Part shown: positions 29,601-38,085 of the stretch, piece by piece | Layout: each line of letters begins with the position of its first letter | Position numbering within the stretch: the stretch's first letter is position 1 | Assembly (NCBI RefSeq): GCF_001417815.1 | Contig: NZ_BCFK01000059.1 | Coordinates: forward strand, 1 to 41,120 | DNA: 41,120 nucleotides | Direction of reading: 5' to 3' | Origin: Bifidobacterium aesculapii | Lineage (GTDB): Bacteria; Actinomycetota; Actinomycetes; Actinomycetales; Bifidobacteriaceae | Position numbers and translations under genes: made by a program | Notes under the pieces: model-generated | Seen by the model: the letters and a program-made list of their open reading frames with translations, nothing else | Told to the model about the DNA's origin: nothing | The model's database searches: none

Positions 29601-29814
29601 GAAGGCCGCGCCGAAGACGAGCGCGGTCGAAGCGAAACGCGCCGAACGCCGCGCCGAGGTGAGGAAACTCGCGGCGAAGGGATGGGCGAATACGCGTATC
29701 GCGGAGAAGATCGGCTCGACCGCCGCCACCGTGAAGGCGGACGTGGATTGGCTCGCCGCGAACGAGGGCTTCGTGCGCCCGCCGGTCGTCGCCGCCAAAC
29801 CGAAGCGTTCCTGA
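26680..29814 (+). CDS. topA: DNA topoisomerase I with C-terminal helix-turn-helix-like segment
   Basis: A 1044-residue type IA topoisomerase that relaxes negative supercoils. The Toprim domain has LVIVESPTKARKI and LATDEDREGEAIAWH. The active-site tyrosine is Tyr332 in YITYMRTDSV. The C-terminal half holds repeated topoisomerase C-terminal units of the GRFGPY type (e.g. RVGRFGPYLED, NGRFGPYVAL, NGRYGPYLTK, EGRFGMYL) in place of zinc fingers. After a Lys/Ala/Gly-rich basic stretch, the last 60 residues read like a helix-turn-helix (KGWANTRIAEKIGSTAATVK). GGAGAGG precedes the ATG at 26680. A hairpin separates it from tmk. Confidence 0.95.
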   Translation: MAARTANGTKLVIVESPTKARKISGYLGDGYTVMASVGHIRDLAQPSQVPAADKAKYGKFGVDVDDGFKPYYIVDGDKKRTVSELKSALKKADELYLATDEDREGEAIAWHLVETLKPKVPVKRMVFHEITKNAIEKSLTQTRSVDADMVDAQETRRILDRLYGYELSPVLWRKVGPGLSAGRVQSVATRLIVERERERMAFVRAPYWDLTATLAAPDAAGEMTAFDARMVALGGRRLATSKDFSADGKLTPEGFASSVRQLDEASANALAQRLRDAAFTVVSMESKPYRRRPLPPFTTSTLQQTAGNRLGMSSRATMRAAQGLYENGYITYMRTDSVTLSQEAIAAARNAVESHFGKAFLSDAPKQYATKTAGAQEAHECIRPAGARFRDPDELTGKVPADQLRLYRLIWQRTLASQMADATGSTATVKLSAPAGVGESGMAEDALFQASGTVIEFPGFMRATGEGRHAAASAAKAVAEVAAGAGDGAAAGKVKAKSAEENVSLPPMREGQTLGASDVRADGHETQPPARYTEASLVKTLEAKEIGRPSTYASIISTIIDRGYVYERGRALIPSWLAFAVTKLLETKFPKLVDYQFTADMENGLDQIAHGKETGRDWLTRFYFGSGAGAAQNADEAHEGLQQQVAQLGEIDARAINTIDIGDGLHVRVGRFGPYLEDMAHLDDDGNPKRASLPDTIAPDELTVDVAHDLIENHSGGPRVLGTDPATGGTVEVRNGRFGPYVALITPEAAAAEAAARQAAKEAEEAGKPAPRRSRKSDAPRPKMASLFKTMSPESLTLDDALKLLSLPREVGSYEETNAETGETALVTVAANNGRYGPYLTKTKADGTSETRSLNSEEEIFTVTIDQAKDLFAQPKYRGRGRGAAKPPVRTLGNDPESGKPVVIKEGRFGMYLTDGETNRTLPRQYDPATIAPEDAYRILAEKRAMGPATKRGGRGGRAGAGKAGASGRAGKSAKAAPKTSAVEAKRAERRAEVRKLAAKGWANTRIAEKIGSTAATVKADVDWLAANEGFVRPPVVAAKPKRS

Positions 29815-29873
29815 ACCGCGGTTCGTGGCCCGCAATCGCATGTCTTCGCGGGAAGGTCACTGGCAAACGAAGG

Positions 29874-29908
29874 ACGCCCGTCCGGCCGCCGTCAGACGGG
29901 CGTTTGCC
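29874..29908 (+). terminator. Hairpin after topA
   Basis: ACGCCCGTC (29874-29882) pairs with GACGGGCGT (29895-29903), followed by TTGCC; an outer arm GGCAAAC/GTTTGCC extends it. Likely terminator of topA, immediately before tmk. Confidence 0.6.
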
Positions 29909-29940
29909 GTACACGCGTTCGTGCGGATAAGGTGGACGGC

Positions 29941-30645
29941 ATGACTGGATTGTTCATCTCGTTCGAAGGCGTCGACGGCGTCGGCAAGACCACGCAGGTC
30001 GAACGGCTGCGCGCGTATCTGGAATCGTGCGGGCATACCGTTGTGACGACCCGCGAGCCGGGCGGGACCGCGTTGGGGAGGGCCATCCGCCGGGTGTTGC
30101 TGTACGGCATGGACGCTGGGAACGGCGTGGTCGATGAACACGACGGTGACGCTGCGGACATCGCGCCGCGCGCGGAGGCGCTGCTGTTCGCCGCCGACCG
30201 TGCGCAGCATGTCGCCGAGGTCATCCGACCGGCGCTCGGGCGCGGCGAGGCGGTGATCACCGACCGGTATCTCGACTCGTCGTTGGCGTATCAGGCCGGC
30301 GGACGCGAACTGACCGCCGCCGAAATCCGGGAATTGAGCATGTGGGGCACGGGCGGCCTGCTGCCGGATCGCACGTATCTGCTCGACATGGACCCGGCAT
30401 TGTCGCATGCGCGCCTGACCCATGCCGAGGACCGCATGGAATCGGCCGGCAACGCGTTCCAGCGGCGCACGCGCGAGGCGTTCCTCGCGCTCGCCGCCGC
30501 CGAGCCGGAACGGTTCCGCGTGATCGACGCCGCACAGTCGATCGATGCGGTGTGGGCATCGATCCGCGCGGATATCGACGCGCTGTTGCGTGGTGATGTG
30601 CACGGTGGAACGCGGGACGAGACGCGGAGCGGGGAGTCGGCATGA
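29941..30645 (+). CDS. tmk: Thymidylate kinase
   Basis: A 234-residue dTMP kinase making dTDP for DNA synthesis. The P-loop is [11 protein letters not shown] (Lys16), followed by [11 protein letters not shown] (the Arg/Pro base-binding motif) and the catalytic [11 protein letters not shown]. The lid is short in the [11 protein letters not shown] region, and HAEDRMES contains the usual DRxE element. AAGGTGG precedes the ATG at 29941; a GTG 9 bp upstream is in frame. The stop codon overlaps the start of holB by 4 bp (ATGA), as in other actinobacteria, where tmk and holB are cotranscribed. Confidence 0.94.
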   Translation: MTGLFISFEGVDGVGKTTQVERLRAYLESCGHTVVTTREPGGTALGRAIRRVLLYGMDAGNGVVDEHDGDAADIAPRAEALLFAADRAQHVAEVIRPALGRGEAVITDRYLDSSLAYQAGGRELTAAEIRELSMWGTGGLLPDRTYLLDMDPALSHARLTHAEDRMESAGNAFQRRTREAFLALAAAEPERFRVIDAAQSIDAVWASIRADIDALLRGDVHGGTRDETRSGESA

Positions 30646-31793
30646 GCGTATGGGATGCCATCATCGGGCAGGAGCCCGTCGTCGAACGGCTCAAGGCCAT
30701 CGCATCCGGCGACGTCACGCACATCGCGCAGTCATGGCTGATCTGCGGGCCTCCCGGATCGGGCCGGTCGGTGCTTGCGAAGGCGTTCGCCGCCGCGCTC
30801 GAAAGCCCGGACCACGGTCTCGGCGACGAACCGACGAAGACCACGCGGCAGGTGCTCGCCGGCACGCACCCGGACGTGAGCGTGCTCGCCACGGACAAGG
30901 TGACCATCGGCATCGACGAGGTGCGCGAGCTCATCGGTGTCTCCGAGCAGATGCCGAGCACCGCGCCGTGGCGCATCATCATCATCGAGGACGTGGACCG
31001 CATGCTCGAACGCACCACGAACGTGTTGCTGAAGGAGATCGAGGAGCCGGCGGAGCATTGCATCTGGCTGCTGTGCGCGCCGAGCGCGCAGGACGTGCTG
31101 CCCACGATCCGTTCGCGCACGCGCATCGTGAACCTCGCCGTGCCGCCGACCGCCGCCGTCGCCGCATGGTTGGAACGGGAGGTCGGCGCGGAGCCGAAAA
31201 TCGCGAAACGTGCGGCACGGCTTGCGGAAGGGCATATCGGCATCGCGAAACTGTACGCGCAGAACGAACGCGTGATGACCGACCGCGACGAGCTCGTCGT
31301 CGGGGTGCTGGAACTCGCGAAGGCCTCCGACGCGGTGCTGCTCGCAGGTCGGCTCATCGCGAACGCGAAGGCGCAGGCCGAGGCGCAGGTCGAGGTGGAC
31401 GCGGCGAAGGCGGAGAGGAATTTCCGCCGTGTCAACGGGCTCGGCGCGGACGACCGCATCCCGCCGAAACTGCGCGGCGCGTTCAACGCGATCGGCAAGA
31501 AGGACGAGCTGAAGCGCCGCGCCACGCGACTGAGCCGCGACGTGCTCGACCGCGCGCTCAACTCGATCGCCTCGGTCTACCGTGACATCGCCGTGCTGCA
31601 GAACGACGCGGAGGATTCGGTCGGGCTCATCAATCTGGAGAACCGCGCCGCGATCACCGAACTGGCCGCGCGCATGCCGCGAGCCGCTGCCGTGGCGCGT
31701 CTGGACGAGGTCGCCGTGGCGCGCCGCCGGCTCATGGGCAACGGCAATCCCACGCTCGTATTCGAGGCGCTGTTCTGCGCGCTGCTGCCGTGA
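30642..31793 (+). CDS. holB: DNA polymerase III subunit delta'
   Basis: A 383-residue clamp-loader subunit. It begins [18 protein letters not shown] and has a Walker-A-like [18 protein letters not shown] and the SRT form of the SRC motif ([12 protein letters not shown]). The region after the P-loop, which in DnaX-type proteins holds four zinc-binding cysteines, has none here. The family's C-terminal collar domain follows. It overlaps tmk by 4 bp. Delta' helps load the sliding clamp at replication forks. Confidence 0.9.
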   Translation: MSVWDAIIGQEPVVERLKAIASGDVTHIAQSWLICGPPGSGRSVLAKAFAAALESPDHGLGDEPTKTTRQVLAGTHPDVSVLATDKVTIGIDEVRELIGVSEQMPSTAPWRIIIIEDVDRMLERTTNVLLKEIEEPAEHCIWLLCAPSAQDVLPTIRSRTRIVNLAVPPTAAVAAWLEREVGAEPKIAKRAARLAEGHIGIAKLYAQNERVMTDRDELVVGVLELAKASDAVLLAGRLIANAKAQAEAQVEVDAAKAERNFRRVNGLGADDRIPPKLRGAFNAIGKKDELKRRATRLSRDVLDRALNSIASVYRDIAVLQNDAEDSVGLINLENRAAITELAARMPRAAAVARLDEVAVARRRLMGNGNPTLVFEALFCALLP

Positions 31794-31926
31794 CGATGCG
31801 CATGTCTTCATGTCTGGTTCCGCGACGGCTTCCGCGACGCAGGGCGGTTACGGTGCGGGTTCGCCCGGCTCGGCGGTCCCGCTACCCCAGCCGCCGTATC
31901 CGCGCCGCTAGCGACCGGCGGACGGT

Positions 31927-32937
31927 CTAACGCTTCGTGCTGGAGGCGCGCACGATGAGTTCGGGCGGCAGCGAGACGTGGCTCGGGTGCCCCGGCCCCG
32001 CCTCGATGAGCCGCAGCGTCTCCTCCACGATGCGGTGGTACGGCGGGCGCACCGACGTCATCGTCGGCAGCGACGCGGCGGCGATGGGGGAGTCGTTGTA
32101 GCCGACCACTTTGATGTCTTCCGGCACGTTCATGCCGAGCGCGTGCAGTGCCATCATCACGCCGAACGCGATCGTGTCGTCGGCGCAGACGATCGCATCC
32201 GGGTGGCCGCGCTCGCCGAACAGGCGGATCGTGCAGTCGAATCCACGCTGCACGGTGGAATCGCCGAAGCGGTTCCAGTCGCTGTCCGTGGCGAGTCCCG
32301 CCGCACGCACCTGCGTGTGGAACATCGCGAACAGTTCCGCCGACTCGAACGAGACCTCCTTGCCGGCCAGATACGCGACGGAGCGCACGCCCTGCCCGGC
32401 CAGATGCCGGATGATCGCCTCCATCGCGGTGTTCTCGTCGATGGAGACCATGTTCGTGCGGAACGAACGCTGCCTGCCGCCCACCTGCACGATGGGGATT
32501 TCGTCGGCGTATTTGTCGAATACCGTGGACAGGTCGGCACCTGCGGAGGTGACCGCGATGAGGCCGTCGACCTTGCGTGAGCACAATGCGTCGATGCGGT
32601 CGGTCTGCATGGCCTCGTCGGCGCCGATGCCGAGCAGCAGCTGGCGGCTGCCGCCGTCGATCGTGGGTTCCAGCTCGTCGAGCAGACCGGCGGAGAAGCT
32701 GTCCGTCGCGGAGGGGATGACCAGTCCGATGGTGTTCGTCACGTCGCTGCGCAGGGCGCTGGCCGCGTAGTTCACCGAATAGTCGAGGTCGGCGGCGGCG
32801 CGGCGCACGCGTCGCGCGATGTCGTCGTCCTTGGTGCGTCGGCCGGAGAGCACGCGAGAGACCGTAGCCGTCGAGACCTGCGCCAATGTGGCGACCTCGA
32901 GGATGGAACTGGGGGATTTCGACGCCCGCTTGGCCAT
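31927..32937 (-). CDS. LacI-family transcriptional regulator
   Basis: A 336-residue repressor. The N-terminal HTH is ILEVATLAQVSTATVSRVL, the hinge helix is NYAASALRSDVTNTIGLV, and a periplasmic-binding-protein-like effector domain follows (DAIVCADDTIAFGVMMALHALG, VVGYNDSPIA). Such proteins usually respond to a sugar or sugar phosphate. It lies beside ptsH and ptsI, so it may sense carbohydrate supply, but the neighbouring operators are not defined. The gene is followed by nothing coding up to holB. Confidence 0.92.
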   Translation of the reverse strand: MAKRASKSPSSILEVATLAQVSTATVSRVLSGRRTKDDDIARRVRRAAADLDYSVNYAASALRSDVTNTIGLVIPSATDSFSAGLLDELEPTIDGGSRQLLLGIGADEAMQTDRIDALCSRKVDGLIAVTSAGADLSTVFDKYADEIPIVQVGGRQRSFRTNMVSIDENTAMEAIIRHLAGQGVRSVAYLAGKEVSFESAELFAMFHTQVRAAGLATDSDWNRFGDSTVQRGFDCTIRLFGERGHPDAIVCADDTIAFGVMMALHALGMNVPEDIKVVGYNDSPIAAASLPTMTSVRPPYHRIVEETLRLIEAGPGHPSHVSLPPELIVRASSTKR

Positions 32938-32959
32938 GGTGCTGTGCTCTTTCGTTGCT

Positions 32960-33030
32960 GTACGTGTTTGCGGTGTGTTCCCGTTCGGTTGCTACGCGCC
33001 TTGTACGTTGCCGTACGTGCGGCCGTACGT
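32960..33030. promoter_or_regulatory. Four GTACGT motifs upstream of the LacI gene
   Basis: GTACGT occurs at 32960, 33003, 33013 and 33025, all within 100 bp of the lacI-type start codon. They may be operator elements or just local repetition. Confidence 0.3.
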
Positions 33031-33072
33031 GTCGCTGTATATGGTGCCGCGCGAAGCCGCGCATCGGGTGGA

Positions 33073-33116
33073 AACAAAAACGCCGTCCGGCACAGCATAT
33101 TACCGTGCGGGCGGCG
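33073..33116 (-). terminator. Intrinsic terminator of ptsH
   Basis: On the minus strand an imperfect GC-rich stem (33103-33116 with 33081-33093) is followed by TTTTTGTTT. It lies 33 bp after the ptsH stop codon. Confidence 0.7.
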
Positions 33117-33148
33117 AATTCGTCTTGCAATAGGGGAAAAGGAGGGGA

Positions 33149-33412
33149 TCAGGCCTTGGTCAGCGTGGCGACGAGAGAGTCCGCCACGTTGTCTGCGTCG
33201 TCGCCTTCGACGGTCAGGGTGACGGTGTCGCCCTGCTTGACGCCCAGACCCATGACGGACAGAATCGAGCCGGCCGGAACGGCGTCGCCGTCGCCCTTGG
33301 CGATGGTCACGGTGCAGCCGGAGGCGGTGACGGCCTGCGCGAACTCGGCGGCCGGACGGGCGTGGATGCCGACGGGGTCGTTGATGACGGTGGAACGGGT
33401 GGCGGTTGCCAT
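33149..33412 (-). CDS. ptsH: Phosphocarrier protein HPr
   Basis: An 87-residue HPr of the phosphoenolpyruvate:sugar phosphotransferase system. The phosphorylated histidine is His17 in VGIHARPAAEF. The regulatory-serine region is SILSVMGLGVKQG, typical of Gram-positive HPr. It passes phosphate from enzyme I to sugar-specific enzymes II. AGGAG lies just upstream of the ATG. It is divergent from ptsI, with a 250-bp shared promoter region. Confidence 0.95.
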   Translation of the reverse strand: MATATRSTVINDPVGIHARPAAEFAQAVTASGCTVTIAKGDGDAVPAGSILSVMGLGVKQGDTVTLTVEGDDADNVADSLVATLTKA

Positions 33413-33477
33413 GGAGCACTCCTTTGGTCGTACGGTTTTCCTTCGCGCGCGTCACGCATTGACGTGTGCTGGTAAGC

Positions 33478-33574
33478 ACTATAGCACATTTTCGCGCGAC
33501 ACGCAGAAAACGATTACCGGTGTTGCGGCAATGGTTTTCTGTGTATACTGACGACTGTCGGTAAATGGATTACC
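33478..33574. promoter_or_regulatory. Divergent ptsH/ptsI promoter region
   Basis: A minus-strand -10 TATAGT (33483-33478) serves ptsH, and a plus-strand -10 TATACT (33544-33549) with TTGCGG 15 bp upstream serves ptsI. A palindrome GGTAA-ATGGA-TTACC (33560-33574) lies just downstream of the ptsI -10 and could be an operator. Confidence 0.5.
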
Positions 33575-33662
33575 CACCTGTGGAACAGTGTGGATGGTTG
33601 CTGCGGAACGAACCGCAGGCATGCCGGCGGTGAAACGCTACAGACATGAAGGAGTGCTCAAG

Positions 33663-35318
33663 ATGGTTATCACCGGAAGCGGAATCGGACGTGGAGTCGC
33701 GGTCGGCAAGGTCATTCGCATGGCGCCGCCGCTGGAGGAGCCGGCGGATGTGCGTCGTGACGCGTCGATCAGCGCCGTCGTGGAGAACGAGCGCGTCGCC
33801 GCGGCCTTGGCAAGCGTCAACGCCGAGCTGAACCGCCGCGCCGAAGAGGCTCGCAACGGCGACGAGGGCGCGAAGAAGGCCGCCCCGATCCTCGAGGCCA
33901 TCGCCATGTTCGCCTCCGACCCTTCGCTGGCCACGTCCATCCAGAACCTCGTCAACGGCGGCAAGACCGGTGAACGCGCCGTGCTGGAGGGATTCGCCCA
34001 GGTCGAGGAGATGTTCAGGATGATCGGCGGCTATCAGGCCGAGCGCGCCGCCGACCTGCATGACGTGGGCCAGCGTGTCATCGCGGAGCTGCGCGGCGTG
34101 CCCGCTCCGGGCGTGCCGGACTCCGAGGAGCCGTTCGTGCTCGTCGCCGAGGACCTGTCTCCCGCGGACACTTCCGGGCTGGACCTGACCAAGGTCCTCG
34201 CCGTCGTCACTTCGCAGGGTGGCCCCACCTCGCACACCGCCATCCTGGCGCGCCAGCGCGGCATCACCGCGGTCGTCTCCGCCGCCGGCGCCGACGACCT
34301 CAAGACCGGCGATACCGTGATCGTCAACGCCGCCAAGGGCGAGGTCGTTTCCGACCCGACCGAGGAGCAGGTCGAGCATGCCGAGCATGCCAAGGCCAAG
34401 GCCGCGCGCGCCAAGGAGCTGCGTGGTCAGGCCGGCGGCACCAAGGACGGCCATCACGTGCCGCTGCTCGCCAACCTCGGCAAGCCCGCGGATGGCGAGA
34501 AGGCTCTCGAGTATGGCGCGGAGGGCGTGGGCCTGTTTCGCTCCGAGTTCCTGTTCATCGGCAACGCCGAGCCGCCGAGTGTGGAGGAGCAGACCAAGGC
34601 GTACGCCGAGCTGCTCGCCCAGTTCCCCGGCAAGAAGGTCGTGATCCGCATGCTGGACGCCGGTGCCGACAAGCCGCTGCCGTTCCTCACTCCGGAGGAC
34701 GAGCCGAACCCGGCCCTCGGCCTGCGTGGCCTTCGTACGCTGCGCGTGCACAAGGAGGTCCTCGAAGGCCAGCTCAAAGCCCTCGCCGCCGCGGACGCCC
34801 AGACCGACGCCGACCTGTGGGTCATGGCCCCGATGGTCGCCGACGAGCATGAGGCCGCCTACTTCGTCAAGCTTGGCAAGAGCTTCGGTCTGAAGAAGGT
34901 GGGCGTCATGGCCGAGGTGCCGTCCATCGCCCTGATGGCGGACAAGGTCGCCGAGGTCGCGGACTTCGTTTCCATCGGCACCAACGATCTGACCCAGTAC
35001 ACGATGGCCGCGGACCGCATCCTCGGCTCCGTCGCCAACTACCAGACCGCATGGCATCCGGCCGTGCTGCGTGCCATCAAGCTCATCGCGGACGCGGGCA
35101 ACGCCCACGGCATGCCGGTGGGCGTGTGTGGCGAGGCCGCCGCCGACCCGGATCTCGCGGTGGTGTTGACCGGTCTCGGCGTCAACTCGCTGTCCATGAC
35201 CCCGGTGGCGTTGGACGACGTGCGCGCCCAGCTCGCCGAAGTCACCTTCGAGGAGGCCAAGGCCAAGGCCGAGGCCGCCCTGAACGGCGACTTCTACAAG
35301 CCGGCCTGGGGCGACTGA
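33663..35318 (+). CDS. ptsI: PTS enzyme I (phosphoenolpyruvate-protein phosphotransferase)
   Basis: A 551-residue enzyme that takes phosphate from PEP and gives it to HPr. The N-terminal HPr-binding helices are followed by the phosphohistidine swivel with His191 (GGPTSHTAILARQRG). The PEP-binding barrel includes GVGLFRSEFLFIG, MLDAGADKPLPFL, GLRGLRTLRVHKE, the active cysteine near GVCGEAAAD and SIGTNDLTQYTMAADR. The ATG at 33663 has AAGGAG upstream. It is divergent from ptsH and followed by a strong terminator. Length is near the family's 570. Confidence 0.96.
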   Translation: MVITGSGIGRGVAVGKVIRMAPPLEEPADVRRDASISAVVENERVAAALASVNAELNRRAEEARNGDEGAKKAAPILEAIAMFASDPSLATSIQNLVNGGKTGERAVLEGFAQVEEMFRMIGGYQAERAADLHDVGQRVIAELRGVPAPGVPDSEEPFVLVAEDLSPADTSGLDLTKVLAVVTSQGGPTSHTAILARQRGITAVVSAAGADDLKTGDTVIVNAAKGEVVSDPTEEQVEHAEHAKAKAARAKELRGQAGGTKDGHHVPLLANLGKPADGEKALEYGAEGVGLFRSEFLFIGNAEPPSVEEQTKAYAELLAQFPGKKVVIRMLDAGADKPLPFLTPEDEPNPALGLRGLRTLRVHKEVLEGQLKALAAADAQTDADLWVMAPMVADEHEAAYFVKLGKSFGLKKVGVMAEVPSIALMADKVAEVADFVSIGTNDLTQYTMAADRILGSVANYQTAWHPAVLRAIKLIADAGNAHGMPVGVCGEAAADPDLAVVLTGLGVNSLSMTPVALDDVRAQLAEVTFEEAKAKAEAALNGDFYKPAWGD

Positions 35319-35430
35319 GCCCACGCCCGATTCCCGTCTGACGGTGCGGTAGCAACCCTGAACGCGGTGCACTATCAGGCGATGAACCACTGATTGTGGT
35401 TCGGTTACCCTTCGCCGGACCACCACTGTC

Positions 35431-35488
35431 AGCCCGGCCCGTGCCTATAGGAATGAGCACTCCCTATTGGCACGGGCCGGGCTTTTTC
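35431..35488 (+). terminator. Intrinsic terminator of ptsI
   Basis: AGCCCGGCCCGTGCC (35431-35445) pairs with GGCACGGGCCGGGCT (35469-35483), followed by TTTT. Clear rho-independent terminator. Confidence 0.9.
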
Positions 35489-35586
35489 CGTCTTCGATCC
35501 GATGAATCTCGGATGAATCGCGGATGGGTCGTTTTCATGCATCCCGTTTTTCCACGCATCACGTGGTACGCGATACACTGGAGGTC

Positions 35587-36141
35587 ATGAAGATTTCCGC
35601 TGATTTCACCGTGATTCCGGACGACTTCGCCAAGGCGGCGGCGCCCGAATACTACGCGGGCGGCGTGCCCGTCATCTCCTTCCCGTTCTACGTGGACGAC
35701 GTGGATTCCGAAGCCCGCTACCTGCACTGGACGTTCACCGATCCCGATTCCATTCCGGTCTGCGGATTCGAATGGATCCACTGGACGGTCGCGAACCTGC
35801 CCATCGACGCGCTGATGTTCGATTTCAACGATTCGCATGCCCTCTCCGTCCCGCCGGACTTCTCCCGCCAGATGCCGGCCATGATCCCCGAAGCCGTGCA
35901 GGGCCGCAACTCTTCGGCCTCCAAGCTCGTGGGCCGCGACAACGACCCGGCCGTCACCATGCGCTACAACGGCCCGCAGCCGCCGGACCGGGACCACGAC
36001 TACTACCTGCACGTGTACGCCACCAAGGAGCCGCTGCCCGGCCTCAACCAGGGCTTCTGGATGAACGAGCTGCTGCACAAGCTGCGCGAATCCGGCGAGC
36101 ACGCCGACCAGGCCGGCATCTTCCTCACCGGCAAAGCCTAA
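35587..36141 (+). CDS. YbhB/YbcL-family (PEBP-like) protein
   Basis: A 184-residue phosphatidylethanolamine-binding-protein-like protein, often annotated as Raf-kinase-inhibitor-like. It has no signal peptide. Family features are WTFTDPDSIPVCGFEWIHWTVANLP and GPQPPDRDHDYYLHVYAT, the PEBP ligand-site segment. The ATG at 35587 follows GGAGG closely. The true role in bacteria is unclear. It is followed by a C-rich, G-poor stretch. Confidence 0.88.
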   Translation: MKISADFTVIPDDFAKAAAPEYYAGGVPVISFPFYVDDVDSEARYLHWTFTDPDSIPVCGFEWIHWTVANLPIDALMFDFNDSHALSVPPDFSRQMPAMIPEAVQGRNSSASKLVGRDNDPAVTMRYNGPQPPDRDHDYYLHVYATKEPLPGLNQGFWMNELLHKLRESGEHADQAGIFLTGKA

Positions 36142-36219
36142 CCCCACCCCACATTCACCCACCCCACCCACTCCCCACACCATCACCCACCTCACCCGCA
36201 CTCACCCCACCCGCACTAC
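36142..36219 (+). terminator. C-rich, G-poor tract, possible Rho site
   Basis: The 78 nt after the ybhB-type gene contain only two G bases and are mostly C and A (CCACCCCACC-type). C-rich, G-poor RNA is what Rho prefers, so this may be a Rho-dependent terminator. No hairpin is visible here. Confidence 0.35.
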
Positions 36220-36309
36220 TCCCATGGTGCGGTAAAGTCGCCATGGTGCGGTGTCGCAAAACGGCGGAATCCCGCCAATATGTAGATTATGTGTTACCGC
36301 ACCATGGGA
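36220..36309. promoter_or_regulatory. Three CCATGGTGCGGT motifs upstream of the dipeptidase
   Basis: TCCCATGGTGCGGTAA (36220-36235) is perfectly inverted at 36294-36309, and a further direct copy CCATGGTGCGGT lies at 36241-36252. The last copy ends 27 bp before the start codon. They could be operators or form a leader hairpin. Confidence 0.55.
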
Positions 36310-36336
36310 AACTAGCGAAAGGACACACACCCGATC

Positions 36337-37956
36337 ATGGCCTGCACCACGATTCTGGTCGGCAAGGACGCGAGCTACGACGGCTCCACCATCATCGCCC
36401 GCAACGAGGATTCCGCCAACGGCGAGTTCAACCCCAAGCAGTTCCTCGTCATCAAGCCGGAAGACCAGCCGCGCCACTACCGTTCCGTCATCTCCCACGT
36501 CGAAATCGACCTGCCGGACGATCCGCTGCAGTACACGTCCGTGCCGAACGCGGACCGCAAGGAAGGCATCTGGGGCGAGGCCGGCGTCAACGAGGCCAAC
36601 GTGGCGATGAGCGCCACCGAAACCCTCACCACCAACGAGCGTGTGCTCGGCGCCGACCCGTTCGTCGAACTCGTCCCCGCCAAAGGCAAGCCCGACGAGG
36701 ACGGCTACGAGCCGGAAGTGCCCGGTGGCATCGGCGAAGAGGACTTCCTCACCATCGTCCTGCCGTACGTGAAGACCGCGCGCGAAGGCGTCGAACGCCT
36801 CGGCGCGCTGCTCGAGGAATACGGCACGTACGAGATGAACGGCACCGCATTCTCCGACGCGGACGAGATCTGGTGGATGGAGACCGTCGGCGGCCACCAC
36901 TGGATCGCCAAGCGCGTGCCCGACGAGGCATACGTGACCATGCCGAACCAGCTCGGCGTCGACGAATTCGACCTCGACGACGCGCTCGGTGACCAGAACG
37001 ACCATATGTGCTCCGCCGACCTTGCCGAATTCATCGAACGCAACCACCTCGACCTCGCCGTCGAGAACACCACGCCGTTCAACCCGCGCGACGCGTTCGG
37101 CTCCCACTCCGACTCCGACCACGTGTACAACACGCCGCGCGCGTGGTGGATGCAGCGCTTCCTCAACCCGTACGACGAGGTGTGGGACGGCCCGGACGCC
37201 GACCACGGCCCGGAGAACAACGACATCCCGTGGGCCCGCCAGCCCGAGCGCAAAGTGACCATCGAGGACATCAAGTACGTGCTCTCCGGCCACTACCAGG
37301 GAACCCCGTACGATCCGTACGGCAAGCTCGGTGACGAGCACACGCGCCACATGTACCGTCCGATCGGCATCAACCGCCAGAGCCAGCTCGCCGTCATGCA
37401 GATCCGCCCGTATCGCCCGCAGGCCAACCGTGCGATCCAATGGATGGCATACGGCTCCAACCCGTTCAACACGCTGGTGCCGTTCTACCCGAACGTCGAT
37501 TCCACGCCCGCCTACCTCGCGGACACCACCACGCGCGTCACCACCGAGAACTTCTACTGGGCCAACCGCGTGATCGCCGCCCTGTGCGACGGCGCGTTCG
37601 CCGGCACCGCGAACGCCGTCGAACGCTACCAGCAGAAGACGCTCGCCGCCGGCCACCGCCTCGTCGCCGCCACCGACGAGCAGGTGGCGCGTCTGGGCTT
37701 GACGGCCGCGGAAGCCGCGGACGAATCCGCCGCCGAGGAGGAGTTCGAGGCCGACAACGTGGACGGCGACGTGCAGCCGATGGAGCCGGAGGAGATCATC
37801 GAGGCCGTGCGCGACGCGGAGGTGCGCGAGATCCTCGCCGCCGCCAACCAGACCATGGCCGACCAGCTCAAGGCGGAAACTGAGCGGCTGCTCGACTCCG
37901 TGCTGTTCACCCGGTCCATGGCCATGAAGAACGGCTTCCACATGTCCGACTTCTGA
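36337..37956 (+). CDS. C69-family dipeptidase
   Basis: A 539-residue Ntn-hydrolase of peptidase family C69 (PepD type), cytoplasmic, cleaving dipeptides. It starts MACTTILVGKDASYDGSTI; Cys3 would be the N-terminal nucleophile after processing. Typical segments are ARNEDSANGEFNPK, WGEAGVNEANVAMSATET, EIWWMETVGGHHWIAKRVPDE and TYGTYEMNG-like. AAAGGA lies 14 bp before the ATG. The promoter region is dominated by the CCATGGTGCGGT motifs. In lactic bacteria such enzymes release amino acids from imported peptides (family knowledge). Confidence 0.92.
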   Translation: MACTTILVGKDASYDGSTIIARNEDSANGEFNPKQFLVIKPEDQPRHYRSVISHVEIDLPDDPLQYTSVPNADRKEGIWGEAGVNEANVAMSATETLTTNERVLGADPFVELVPAKGKPDEDGYEPEVPGGIGEEDFLTIVLPYVKTAREGVERLGALLEEYGTYEMNGTAFSDADEIWWMETVGGHHWIAKRVPDEAYVTMPNQLGVDEFDLDDALGDQNDHMCSADLAEFIERNHLDLAVENTTPFNPRDAFGSHSDSDHVYNTPRAWWMQRFLNPYDEVWDGPDADHGPENNDIPWARQPERKVTIEDIKYVLSGHYQGTPYDPYGKLGDEHTRHMYRPIGINRQSQLAVMQIRPYRPQANRAIQWMAYGSNPFNTLVPFYPNVDSTPAYLADTTTRVTTENFYWANRVIAALCDGAFAGTANAVERYQQKTLAAGHRLVAATDEQVARLGLTAAEAADESAAEEEFEADNVDGDVQPMEPEEIIEAVRDAEVREILAAANQTMADQLKAETERLLDSVLFTRSMAMKNGFHMSDF

Positions 37957-38085
37957 CGTGTGCGCTTCACGTCGTGCGTCGTGCGCCGGTGCCGGTAGCA
38001 TCGCGTTTACCTGCGTCGGCTATATCTCTGTCAGTGTTTTCAACGGCCGTCGTCACGGCCGCCATAACGGAAAGGTATGCATCCA

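Noticed and set aside
31810..31911. A 33-codon open frame after holB
   Set aside because: Low-complexity Gly/Ser/Pro composition, no ribosome site, no recognisable family.
36202..38001. Long minus-strand open frame opposite the dipeptidase, and a similar one at 38053-39555 opposite fhs
   Set aside because: Both are antisense shadows of strongly recognisable genes.
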